DNA of 9,603 bases. It comes from Candidatus Zipacnadia bacterium (lineage in GTDB: Bacteria; Armatimonadota; Zipacnadia; Zipacnadales; UBA5352). Location of the stretch: the NCBI GenBank assembly GCA_029820915.1, contig JALGUI010000280.1, forward strand, positions 1 through 9,603, read 5' to 3'. The notes under the pieces were generated by a model, which worked only from the letters and a program-made list of their open reading frames with translations, made no database searches and was not told the origin of the DNA. The position numbers and the translations under genes are program-made. Of this stretch, positions 1-6,760 are shown one piece after another (positions within the stretch are counted from its first letter, which is position 1; each line of letters opens with the position of its first letter).

Positions 1-248
1 CAGATGACGATGAGTGCCAGCAACTGCCGGTGCAGGGCCCGGTCGTCGCCCGCAAGCCGCGCCGCGAGGAGCGCGAAGCCGCCCGGCGCCAGGAGCGCCA
101 GGATCACGCCGAGGCTCACTCCCGGCCCGTGGCGGACCGCGAGCCAGCCGATCACTCCGAGGCCGACCGCGATCAGCGCGGAAGCGCCGATACGCAGCTC
201 GCCCGGGGGGCGCACTGACTGCTGCACCTGCTCGTTGGCCTCGACCAT
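1..248 (-). CDS. Small membrane protein, 3' end cut by window edge
   Basis: The minus strand reads openly from an ATG at 248-246 to the left edge, giving 82 residues with no stop. The first 17 or so residues are hydrophilic (begins MVEANEQVQQ). Two hydrophobic segments follow at about residues 20-37 and 45-65, then a short charged stretch (LAGDDRALHR), and a third helix starts at the edge (LLALIVI). The ATG shares its A with the TGA stop of the upstream gene (TGATG), which suggests translational coupling. A weak GGGAG lies 11 bases upstream. Hydrophobic pattern and residues resemble the upstream neighbour, for example LLAPGGFALLAARLA here against LLAPGAILLFTAWLA there, so the two look like tandem paralogues. 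I do not recognise the family, and the function is unknown. Confidence 0.7.
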   Translation of the reverse strand, partial: MVEANEQVQQSVRPPGELRIGASALIAVGLGVIGWLAVRHGPGVSLGVILALLAPGGFALLAARLAGDDRALHRQLLALIVI

Positions 249-646
249 CACTGAGGTCGCTCCCGCTGGGCGTCACGTGGCGCTGCATCGTCCGCCGGCG
301 CCTCGGGCGGCGGCTCGCCCTGGAGGATTGCCGGTGGTTCGCCCTGCGGACTGCGCGCCATCGCCACGCCCACGTAGGCCCAGAACGCCGCCATCGCCGC
401 CAGCACCAGTGCGAACAGCGTCAGGCAGCCGCGCATCGACGGCGTGTTCTCGGCCAGCCACGCGGTGAACAGCAGGATCGCGCCCGGCGCCAGCAGCATC
501 ACAGCCAGCCGCCAGCCGTGGCCGCCGTGGGCGATCAGCAGCCAGACGTTGGCGCCCACCCCGGCGACGAGCAGGAGCGCGCCCACCCCGCGCAGCAGCG
601 TCGCCCGCGGACGGTCCTCGAATCCCGGGTAGGCCGGCGGTATCAT
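248..646 (-). CDS. Small three-helix membrane protein, unknown function
   Basis: This encodes 132 residues from the ATG at 646. An in-frame GTG at 655 would add three residues, but it lies inside the GGAGG at 659-655, which sits 8 bases from the ATG, so ATG is the better start. Three hydrophobic segments are visible at about residues 17-38, 46-65 and 73-95. A hydrophilic tail rich in Pro, Glu, Ala and Asp follows (from about 98 to the end, QRERPQ). There is no clear signal peptide and no catalytic motif. It is followed, with a one-base overlap, by a similar protein, so the pair is probably co-transcribed and may form a membrane complex; that last point is inference. It is transcribed away from the large secreted-protein block. 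Confidence 0.7.
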   Translation of the reverse strand: MIPPAYPGFEDRPRATLLRGVGALLLVAGVGANVWLLIAHGGHGWRLAVMLLAPGAILLFTAWLAENTPSMRGCLTLFALVLAAMAAFWAYVGVAMARSPQGEPPAILQGEPPPEAPADDAAPRDAQRERPQ

Positions 647-801
647 CGCGGTCACCTCCGCCGGCCCTTTCGCTCCCCCGCCGCACCTCGCCTCCCGTGC
701 TGTGTGGAGGTGTCGGCCGTGTGTGCACGAAATGGGTGGGATGCCCGACGTACCCGGCCGGGCGTCGGCGGCCGGGGCTACCTCGCAGGGGAGGCACGTC
801 G
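647..801. other. Divergent intergenic region with a palindrome
   Basis: This is the gap between the minus-strand membrane genes and the plus-strand hydrolase-like gene, so promoters for both should lie here. I see no convincing -35/-10 pair. CCGACG at 745-750 pairs with CGTCGG at 763-768, and the intervening bases contain the self-complementary CCCGGCCGGG (753-762). This nested dyad could be an operator or a 5'-leader hairpin. The Shine-Dalgarno of the plus-strand gene, GGGGAGG, lies 7 bases before its ATG. Confidence 0.35.
655..659 (-). promoter_or_regulatory. Ribosome binding site that fixes the start at 646
   Basis: GGAGG on the minus strand is followed by 8 bases and then ATG at 646-644. 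The alternative GTG at 655-653 overlaps this motif and would have no Shine-Dalgarno of its own at a usable distance. Confidence 0.6.
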
Positions 802-3672
802 ATGCGAACTGGAGCCGTCGTTGTGCTGCTGTCAGCGTGCGTGGTCTGCGTCTGGTCGGCCACGCCGATCGACCAATACACGACCTTCGTGGCGAGCTTC
901 GACAGCTCGGTGCAGCCGGACTACTGCGCCGGCGACTGGCGTGCGGGGGCGCGCGGCGAGGCCGAACTGACGGAGGGCAGGTTCGGCAACGCCGTGGCGT
1001 TGGGGGACGGCCAGAGCCTCACCTACAACGCCGACGGCAAGATCAACCTCGCCGCCGGCACCATCGAGTTCTGGGTGCTGTGGACCGAGGAGCTGGCGGC
1101 GGCCGAGCGCGTCAGCCTCTTCACCATGGTCACGCCGGAGCAGGGGAACTATGTCAACTTCAACAAGATCCAGGGCGCGCGCCTCGGCATGCCCGTCAAG
1201 GGCGGCCCCGCCGACGACTTCACCTGGCAGCGCGTGGACGTTGACTTCGCGAACTGGGAGGTCGGCACCTGGCACTACCTGGCCGGCACCTGGGAGGGCG
1301 GTGTCATCGCGCTCTACGCCGACGGCTTGCTCGCCCAGGAGGAGGCGGGCGGCGCGGGGCTGATCGAGCTTCCGCCGACCTTCACCGTCGGCGCGTCGGG
1401 GCTGGTCCTCGACGAGCTGCGCATCTCGTCCATCGCCCGCTCGGCCGAGGAGATCGCGGCGCGCGCGACCGCTCAGCCCGGCGAGGCGACCACCATGTAC
1501 CTGACCGACCTCGAGCCCGCTGAGATGGACCAGGCCCTCGGCGTGGTCGGCATCGACGCCCAGACCGCCATCGACGACCGCACGCTCCCGCTGGTGACCG
1601 GGCAGACCGCCTACGCGCGCGGGGTGGCCCTGCGCGCGCCGGGGCACATCGAGTTCGAGCTGCCCGCGGGCCTCGCGCAGTTCCGGGGCGCGTGCGGCCT
1701 CAGCCCCTTCGGCCGCGAGGGTGCGTCGGCGACGCTGGTGTTCTCGCTCGACGGCCAGGAGGCCCACGTGATCGCAGACCTGCCCGGCGAGCCCGCGCCC
1801 GTCGAGCTGGCCGTGCAGGGCGGGCAGACGCTGCGCATCGAGGCCAGGGTCGCGGGCGAGGAGCCCGGCGCGGTGGCCGTGGTGGGCGACGCCATGCTGC
1901 TCGCCGAGGGCATCGAGCCGCCGCCGTCGTTCTCGCGCGAGATGTCCGTCGAGGAACTCGAGATTCAGAGGATGCGCACGCATGTGGCCGAGTTCAGCTT
2001 CGCGCTGCCGGAGGCGCCCAATGGCTACGTGATCTACGCAGGGCACCCTGTGGACGCCATCGACCTGGCGCTCGAGCCGCTCGCACAGGTCTTCCCCGAG
2101 GCGCTGTCCATCGCAGCGGCGCCCGGTGAGTATGAGGCGGCGCAGTTCACGCTGTGCGCGACACGGGACATGCCGTCCGTGCGTGTGAGCATCGGCGACC
2201 TCAGCGGCGATGCCGGCGCCATCCCGGCGTCCGACGTGCAGGTGCAGCTCATCCGGCGCGTGCTGCAGCGCAAGGGCTACTGGATGCCGCGCCAGCCGCA
2301 GAACTACGAGGCCATCTCGCGCTTCCTGTTCCCGAGCCGCGACTTCTGGCTGCCGGCGGGGAACCTGAAGGAGGTCCAGGTGCTCGTGCGCGTGCCTGAA
2401 GACGCGGCGCCCGGCGACTACTCCGGCACGGTCCGCGTCGCGCCGGACGGCCTGGAGCCCACCGAGATGGCGCTGAGCCTCATCGTGCGGCCCATCGAGC
2501 TGGTCCAGCCCGAGCACAAGCGCTATGGGATGTACTACCGCATGGCCAACGTGGCCGACAAGCCTGAGATCCTGGACGCCGAGTTCGCCGACATGGCGGC
2601 CCACGGCTGCACCATGATCAAGGGGGCCGCGCGCATCGAGTTCGCCGAGGCCGACGACGGCACCATCACCTGGAACTTCGACCTCATCCGCACCATGCTC
2701 GACGGCGGCCGGCGGCACGGCTTCTTCGGCCCGATCACGATCTACGACAACATCCCGCAGCTCGCGCGCCTGATGGGCTACTCCGAGCTCGATGACGAGG
2801 GGCAGGGCGACCCGATCTCCGAGCAAGAGGACGTGCTCGACGTGGCGCGCCGCTGCTTCGCCGAGCTCAAAGCGCTCGAGGAGCAGTACTCCGAGTTCGA
2901 GTTCGTGCTCACACACATGGACGAGGTCTTCGGGCGCGGCCGGTTGGAGCGCTATGTCGATGCCGCCGAGGTCATCCGCAATACCTCGGAGTTCCGCATC
3001 TACATCACCATGCACATGTCCCCCGGGCGCTGGGAGGAGTACATGGAGCGCGCCGATCCGTGGATAGACGTGCGCTCCATCAACGGCCACAGCCTGGAGA
3101 CCTGGCTGCACTCCGGCCACGACTGGGACGACCTCGCGCGGATGCTGGCCGAAGCGGGTGACGAGGGCTGGATCTACCACAACATGCGCGGCTCGTTCTT
3201 CAAGGCCGAATGGAACCGCTTCATCAACGGCCTGTTCATGTGGGCCTCGCCGCTTGAGGTACACGTGCCCTGGATGTACTACTACATCGGCGGCGACCCG
3301 TTCGATGACACGGATTCCGACACATTCGACTTCGGCTACGCCTTCCCGCACCCCGACGATCCGACGCAGCTCATCTCGACGCTGCACTACGAGGCCTTCC
3401 GCGAGGGCTACGACGACACGCGCTATCTCGTGACCCTCGAGCAGACCATGGAGCGGGCGCGCGCGCAGGGCATCGACGTGTCGGAGGCGCAGGCGTGGCT
3501 GGGCGAGGTGCGGGCGCTGCTGCCGCAGCTCCCCGCGGACATTCAGGAGATCGAGTTGGAGAGCCCCTACTCGGTGGCCGCCGAGCGCAAGTTCAGCGGC
3601 GCCGACTACGACGCCATCCGCGAGCAGACCGCCCGGCACATCATCGCGTTGCAGCAGCAGCTCGGCGGCTAG
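802..3672 (+). CDS. Exported multidomain glycoside-hydrolase-like protein (LamG, NPCBM-like, GH123/DUF4091-like)
   Basis: The product is 956 residues. The ATG at 802 was chosen because GGGGAGG lies 7 bases upstream and a signal peptide follows at once (MRTGAVVVLLSACVVCVWSA); in-frame extension back to 697 adds non-conserved-looking sequence. Export by the Sec route is likely, and the LSAC at residues 10-13 could instead be a lipobox. About residues 24-218 form a LamG/concanavalin-like domain (GTIEFWVLW, WHYLAGTWEGG, DELRIS). Residues 232-370 resemble an NPCBM sugar-binding module (YARGVALRAPGHIEFELP). About 400-570 is a beta-sandwich (GEYEAAQFTL, GDYSGTVRV) of the kind that precedes GH123/DUF4091 barrels. 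About 573-890 is a probable TIM barrel ending in EAFREGYDDTRYL, a DUF4091/GH123-type signature. An Asp-Glu pair at 707-708 (HMDEVFG) matches the catalytic DE pair known in GH123 N-acetyl-galactosaminidases. The exact substrate is not determined. A catalytically inactive or otherwise specific relative is possible. Confidence 0.85.
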   Translation: MRTGAVVVLLSACVVCVWSATPIDQYTTFVASFDSSVQPDYCAGDWRAGARGEAELTEGRFGNAVALGDGQSLTYNADGKINLAAGTIEFWVLWTEELAAAERVSLFTMVTPEQGNYVNFNKIQGARLGMPVKGGPADDFTWQRVDVDFANWEVGTWHYLAGTWEGGVIALYADGLLAQEEAGGAGLIELPPTFTVGASGLVLDELRISSIARSAEEIAARATAQPGEATTMYLTDLEPAEMDQALGVVGIDAQTAIDDRTLPLVTGQTAYARGVALRAPGHIEFELPAGLAQFRGACGLSPFGREGASATLVFSLDGQEAHVIADLPGEPAPVELAVQGGQTLRIEARVAGEEPGAVAVVGDAMLLAEGIEPPPSFSREMSVEELEIQRMRTHVAEFSFALPEAPNGYVIYAGHPVDAIDLALEPLAQVFPEALSIAAAPGEYEAAQFTLCATRDMPSVRVSIGDLSGDAGAIPASDVQVQLIRRVLQRKGYWMPRQPQNYEAISRFLFPSRDFWLPAGNLKEVQVLVRVPEDAAPGDYSGTVRVAPDGLEPTEMALSLIVRPIELVQPEHKRYGMYYRMANVADKPEILDAEFADMAAHGCTMIKGAARIEFAEADDGTITWNFDLIRTMLDGGRRHGFFGPITIYDNIPQLARLMGYSELDDEGQGDPISEQEDVLDVARRCFAELKALEEQYSEFEFVLTHMDEVFGRGRLERYVDAAEVIRNTSEFRIYITMHMSPGRWEEYMERADPWIDVRSINGHSLETWLHSGHDWDDLARMLAEAGDEGWIYHNMRGSFFKAEWNRFINGLFMWASPLEVHVPWMYYYIGGDPFDDTDSDTFDFGYAFPHPDDPTQLISTLHYEAFREGYDDTRYLVTLEQTMERARAQGIDVSEAQAWLGEVRALLPQLPADIQEIELESPYSVAAERKFSGADYDAIREQTARHIIALQQQLGG

Positions 3673-3874
3673 TGGTTACTTGCGGAAAACCGCGTACTGA
3701 CAGCCTCGACAGGCGAGGGCGCCCGTCGTACGAAGCATTACGCAAGAAGGTAACAGGCAACCACATCGTAGTGCGGGCGCCCTCGCCTGCACATGCCGTT
3801 AGGAGCAGATTGCAGCACGCGAACTCCCGCCACCAAGCACCAGGGCATACGCGACCATCGGAGGGCAACGACCC
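3673..3874 (+). other. Intergenic region with layered hairpins
   Basis: This gap is noticeably less GC-rich than the flanking genes. A small hairpin GCGG-AAAA-CCGC (3682-3693) lies 9 bases after the upstream stop, with no T-tract. The large hairpin at 3710-3789 follows. The last part carries the Shine-Dalgarno GGAGG 10 bases before the ATG at 3875. I see no convincing promoter hexamers and no ORF that looks coding. Confidence 0.5.
3710..3789. repeat. Perfect 16-bp inverted repeat, long stem-loop
   Basis: CAGGCGAGGGCGCCCG at 3710-3725 is the exact reverse complement of CGGGCGCCCTCGCCTG at 3774-3789. Inside it, TACGA (3729-3733) pairs with TCGTA (3766-3770) after a 3x3 internal loop, and TTAC (3738-3741) can pair with GTAA (3750-3753). 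The element thus folds into an 80-base rod on either strand. No T-run follows, so it is a poor fit to an intrinsic terminator. There are no obvious target-site duplications (CTCGA on the left, CACAT on the right). It could be a dispersed palindromic repeat, an mRNA-processing or stability element between two co-transcribed genes, or a small structured RNA. Confidence 0.75.
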
Positions 3875-5251
3875 ATGACGAGATACGCAACACTGGCATT
3901 TGCGGCCCTGTTGGCGCTGGGAGCGGCGGCGCAGACCGAGCCGCCGCTGGCGGTGGACGTCCGCTGGGGCGACGTGCCGGTCCAGGCCGCGCTTCAGGTG
4001 GACCTGTCGGCGCGCAAGCACCTGGCGATCCCCGAGCTGCCCTCGGCGCCCCAACTCGACGGCGATCTCGGCGATGAGGCGTGGGACCACGCCGCGCGGA
4101 CCGACACCTGGATGGTCAACACCGCGCGGACCGACACCTGGATGGTCAACACCGGCGAGCGCCCCGCGCCGGTCCAGACGACGGCGTGGCTGGGCATCCA
4201 CGGCGGCACGCTCTTCGTCGGCGCGCGCGCCGACGAGCCCAACGTCGGCGGAATCCTCGCCACCGTGACCGAGGATGGCGGCCCGGCGTGGAGCGATGAC
4301 TGCATCGAGCTGTTCGTGGACGGCAATCTCGACCTGCAGAGCGCGCGCCAGCTCGTCATCAACTCGGCCGGCGCGGTGACCGCCCTTGACAACGGTCCCG
4401 GCGACTGGCGCGTGGCCGTGGCGCGCGCGACGCGCGTAGGCGAGGACGCCTGGTTCGCCGAGTTCGCGCTGCCCGTGGCAGGCCTCGGGCTGACCGGAAC
4501 CGACTTCGGGATCAACATCTGCCGCGAGCGCCGCGCGGCGGGCGGCACCGAGCTGTCCTGTTGGTCGCCGACCGGCGGCGGCTTCCACCAGCCCGGCAGG
4601 TTCGGCCTGGCCAGCCTGCCCGGCGGCTACCTGCGCGGCTTCGCCATCGGCACGGGGATGCTCGGGCACAATGAGCTGTCGATCACTATCGAGAACCCCG
4701 ACGACCGCCCGCGCAGCCTGGGCACCCGCCTGACCTGGTGGCAGGGCGACGACATCGCGCTCGAGCGCGCCCTTGGCCCGTACGCGCTGGAGCCGGGAGA
4801 GGCCCGCGAGGTGACATTCGGCTACGACATCGCCATGGCGGGCGAACCGGTGCAGCTTGAGATGGCGGTGCTGGACGAAACGGGCAAGGTCCTCGCGCGG
4901 CAGGAGGTGTCGCAGGGCGTGGTGGACGTGCTGGACATGGCCGCGGGCCGCTCGGTCCTCGTCGTGGGCGAGGGGACCATGTTCGCCCGCGCCACGCTGC
5001 GCATTACCGATGACCTGCTGGCGCGCAGCCGGCTCATCATCGCGCTCTTCCGACGGTCAGACATGGCGCTGGTCGCCCGCAGCGAGTTCGCACCGCCCGG
5101 CGGGTCGGCCGTGCGCGCCGAGCTGTCGCTGCCGGACCTCGAGCCGGGCGACTACAGCCTCCACGTGGTGCTCAAGTCCGGTGACGGCGACGACGCCCGG
5201 CGCATCGCGGAGGAGAAGGCGATGCTGCATGTGCTGGCGCCGGTCGAGTAG
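3875..5251 (+). CDS. Exported CBM9-like carbohydrate-binding protein
   Basis: The product is 458 residues. The ATG at 3875 is preceded by GGAGG at 10 bases. A signal peptide is clear (MTRYATLAFAALLALGAAAQ, cleavage near residue 19-20). About residues 55-248 look like a CBM9-type module: LDGDLGDEAWDHA opens it, then TTAWLGIHGGTLFVGARADEP, WSDDCIELFVDG, WFAEFALPVAGLGL and FGINICRERR. These are the usual CBM9 landmarks. The rest (about 249-355 and 356-458) is predicted as two beta-sandwich, Ig-like domains (LEPGDYSLHVVL near the end), with no catalytic domain visible. In related proteins such modules often sit in front of a hydrolase domain, so this may be a stand-alone binding partner for the upstream enzyme; this is inference. 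An exact 30-bp tandem duplication adds ten residues (74-83 repeated at 84-93) near the start of the CBM9 fold. The end overlaps or abuts the next gene. Confidence 0.8.
   Translation: MTRYATLAFAALLALGAAAQTEPPLAVDVRWGDVPVQAALQVDLSARKHLAIPELPSAPQLDGDLGDEAWDHAARTDTWMVNTARTDTWMVNTGERPAPVQTTAWLGIHGGTLFVGARADEPNVGGILATVTEDGGPAWSDDCIELFVDGNLDLQSARQLVINSAGAVTALDNGPGDWRVAVARATRVGEDAWFAEFALPVAGLGLTGTDFGINICRERRAAGGTELSCWSPTGGGFHQPGRFGLASLPGGYLRGFAIGTGMLGHNELSITIENPDDRPRSLGTRLTWWQGDDIALERALGPYALEPGEAREVTFGYDIAMAGEPVQLEMAVLDETGKVLARQEVSQGVVDVLDMAAGRSVLVVGEGTMFARATLRITDDLLARSRLIIALFRRSDMALVARSEFAPPGGSAVRAELSLPDLEPGDYSLHVVLKSGDGDDARRIAEEKAMLHVLAPVE
4092..4154 (+). repeat. In-frame 30-bp tandem duplication
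   Basis: Positions 4092-4124 and 4122-4154 are identical over 33 bases at a period of 30, so there are 2.1 copies. It duplicates ARTDTWMVNT exactly in the encoded protein without changing frame. The lack of any substitution between copies points to a very recent slippage event or an assembly artefact. Confidence 0.95.
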
Positions 5252-6662
5252 GAGCTGCGCTCGGCGCGCGGGAGTCGGGCTGGAAGCCCGACCTACGCGG
5301 GAAGCCCGACCTACGCGGACTGCCCATGCGCGGTCTGCCCGTGCGCGGTCTGCCCGTGCGCGGTCTGCCCGTGCGCGGAGTGCCCGGGCGCGGGGTGCCC
5401 GGGCCGGGTGGATCGCCGTCGTGCTTGCCGCGCTGCTTGCGGTCGGTCCCGCCTTCGCCCAGCACCTGCTGGTGCCCATGGACGATGCGCAGAGCGATCA
5501 CCTGCGCGCCTACGGGCTCACCTGGTGGTGCCTGGACGAGCCCCGCGCGCACGAGTGCGAGTGGCTGCTGAACTACCGCTTCGGCAGCTTCCTGCTGCCG
5601 GACTTGCCCGATGTGCGCGCGCGGGCCGACGAACTCGGTGTGTCCTTCGAGCCCGTCTCCGCCGCCGGGCTGGCCGAGATCGACGGTGTCATCGAGCGGT
5701 CGAACATGCAGCGCCTGCAGCTCACCAAGGCCCCGAAGATCGCCGTCTACACCCCCGCGTACACCGAGCCGTGGGACGATGCCGTGACCCTGGCGCTGAC
5801 CTACGCGCAGGTGGAGTACGAGACCGTGTGGGATCGCGAGGTCATCCGCGGCGGGCTGGCCGACTGCGACTGGCTGCACCTGCACCACGAGGACTTCACC
5901 GGCAACTACGGCCGGTTCTTCACCAGCTTCGGCGATGCGCCCTGGTACCGGCGCCAGGTGATCGAGTCGCGCGCCGCGGCCGAGGACGTGGGCTTTGCCG
6001 GCGTGCAGGCCTGCAAGCAGGCCGTGGCGGCGACCATCGCGGCCTGGGTGGCCGAGGGCGGCTTTCTGTTCGCCATGTGCTCGGCGGCCGACACCCTCGA
6101 CATCGCGCTGGCCGCCCAGGGCGTGGACATCGTCCCGGCCCTCATCGACGGCACCCCGGTGGACCCCGATGCCCAGGCGCGGCTCGACTTCACGGCGACA
6201 CTGGCCTTCCGCGACTTTACCCTGACCACCGACCCGCTGGCGCCGGAGATCGCGGATATCGACGTGTCTCCCGGCCAGACCGCGATCATCTCCCAGGGCC
6301 AGGTCTTCGAGCTGTTCGAGTTCTCGGCCCGCCAGGACCCCGTGCCGACCATGCTGACGCAGTGCCACGTCGGCCAAGTCGCCGACTTCCTGGGCCAGAC
6401 GACCGCCTTCCGCCGCGAGTGCCTGAAGGACAGCGTCGTCGTCCTCGGCGACTTCCCGGGGCTGGACCGGGTGAAGTACATCCACGGCGGCTACCTGCAG
6501 GGCGTCTTCACCTTCCTGGCGGGGCACGATCCGGAGGACTACGCGCACATCATCGGCGAGGACGCCACGGACCTGTCATTGCACCGCCACTCACCTGGGT
6601 ATCGGCTGATCCTGAACAACATCCTGTTCCCGGCGGCCAAGACCAGGGAGCGTAAGACCTGA
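5229..6662 (+). CDS. Exported conserved protein of the family often labelled 'asparagine synthetase B'; start uncertain
   Basis: The recognisable protein starts in a signal peptide (GWIAVVLAALLAVGPAFA, from about 5406) with mature Gln coded at 5460. The mature part is 400 residues. It matches, from memory, a conserved exported family in Bacteroidota named 'asparagine synthetase B': HLLVPMDDAQSDHLRAYG, WLLNYRFGSFLLPD, WDDAVTLALTYA, DWLHLHHEDFTGNYG, GGFLFAMCSAAD, FLGQTTAFR, HDPEDYAHIIG and the C-terminal PGYRLILNNILFPAAK. No ATP-pyrophosphatase or Ntn-glutaminase domain of true AsnB is present, so that name is misleading. GGFLFAMCSA resembles a nucleophile elbow of class I amidotransferase-like or ThuA-like folds, with Cys at mature residue 207; this is inference. 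The start is unclear. The listed ATG at 5229 overlaps the previous gene by 23 bases and would add an Arg-rich leader of about 60 residues encoded by repeats. GTG 5421 would cut the signal peptide. ATG 5326 is in another frame and would need a one-base shift. Confidence 0.8.
   Translation: MCWRRSSRSCARRAGVGLEARPTREARPTRTAHARSARARSARARSARARSARARGARAGWIAVVLAALLAVGPAFAQHLLVPMDDAQSDHLRAYGLTWWCLDEPRAHECEWLLNYRFGSFLLPDLPDVRARADELGVSFEPVSAAGLAEIDGVIERSNMQRLQLTKAPKIAVYTPAYTEPWDDAVTLALTYAQVEYETVWDREVIRGGLADCDWLHLHHEDFTGNYGRFFTSFGDAPWYRRQVIESRAAAEDVGFAGVQACKQAVAATIAAWVAEGGFLFAMCSAADTLDIALAAQGVDIVPALIDGTPVDPDAQARLDFTATLAFRDFTLTTDPLAPEIADIDVSPGQTAIISQGQVFELFEFSARQDPVPTMLTQCHVGQVADFLGQTTAFRRECLKDSVVVLGDFPGLDRVKYIHGGYLQGVFTFLAGHDPEDYAHIIGEDATDLSLHRHSPGYRLILNNILFPAAKTRERKT
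5274..5318. repeat. Short palindrome plus duplicated 18-bp unit
   Basis: GTCGGGCT (5274-5281) and AGCCCGAC (5285-5292) form an 8-bp perfect stem with a GGA loop. The 18-base unit GGAAGCCCGACCTACGCG at 5282-5299 is repeated exactly at 5300-5317, so the left arm can pair with either copy. Elements of this style (GTCGGGCT...AGCCCGACCTAC) recall dispersed palindromic repeats I have seen in environmental genomes, so this is probably non-coding in origin. Confidence 0.85.
5320..5409. repeat. Six tandem 15-bp units
   Basis: The unit is CTGCCCGTGCGCGGT. Units start at 5320, 5335, 5350, 5365, 5380 and 5395. Units 2 and 3 are identical, unit 1 differs by one base (CATG for CGTG), unit 4 by its last base, and units 5 and 6 are more diverged and G-richer. 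All plus-strand frames are free of stops, giving LPVRG repeats in one and ARSAR repeats in the frame of the downstream gene. The array ends next to the signal-peptide codons of the third gene. Confidence 0.95.
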
Positions 6663-6674
6663 TGCCCGTATCGG

Positions 6675-6707
6675 GGCTTCCCGGCCCAAGTTCTGGCGGG
6701 GAAAGCC
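6675..6707 (+). terminator. Possible hairpin after the third exported gene
   Basis: GGCTTCCC (6675-6682) can pair with GGGAAAGCC (6699-6707) with one bulged A. An alternative stem is TGGCGG (6694-6699) with CCGCCA (6706-6711). There is no T-tract downstream, so this would not be a classical intrinsic terminator, although the position 12 bases after the stop codon and before the next promoter fits a transcript end. Confidence 0.3.
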
Positions 6708-6731
6708 GCCACGAGGCGGGGGCGGCCATTC

Positions 6732-6760
6732 TTGACTCCGAGGCGGATTTGTGTTACGGT
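6732..6760 (+). promoter_or_regulatory. Sigma70-type promoter for the stalk-domain protein
   Basis: TTGACT at 6732-6737 and TACGGT at 6755-6760 are separated by 17 bases, and TGT directly before the -10 gives an extended -10 (TGn). This is the best promoter match in the window, in a local AT-richer patch. Predicted transcription start is near 6767, leaving a leader of about 160 bases before the ATG at 6928. Confidence 0.55.

Noticed and set aside
697..801. N-terminal extension of the hydrolase-like protein to 697
   Set aside because: It would place 35 residues in front of a good signal peptide, and the ATG at 802 has a well-placed GGGGAGG.
832..3639. Very long minus-strand open frame (935 codons) opposite the hydrolase-like gene
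   Set aside because: It has no recognisable domains and a His/Arg/Val/Leu-rich composition typical of antisense shadows in GC-rich genes, while the plus strand has clear domains, a signal peptide and a Shine-Dalgarno.
3710..3806. Integron attC site as an explanation for the 16-bp stem-loop
   Set aside because: The stem is perfect and lacks extrahelical bases, and no correctly placed RYYYAAC and GTTRRRY core boxes flank it; GTTAGGA near 3798 is only a partial match.
5274..5409. CRISPR array
   Set aside because: The 18-bp and 15-bp units are directly adjacent with no spacers and are shorter than CRISPR repeats.
5326..5571. Separate small protein MRGLPVRG... from ATG 5326
   Set aside because: Past the repeat it reads out of frame through the conserved third gene, with Cys/Ser/Pro-rich shadow sequence, and no Shine-Dalgarno precedes it.
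5172..6548. Minus-strand open frame of 458 codons opposite the third exported gene
   Set aside because: The plus strand encodes a conserved family end to end; the minus frame is low-complexity (TGRPRTGRPR repeats from the tandem array) and looks like a shadow.
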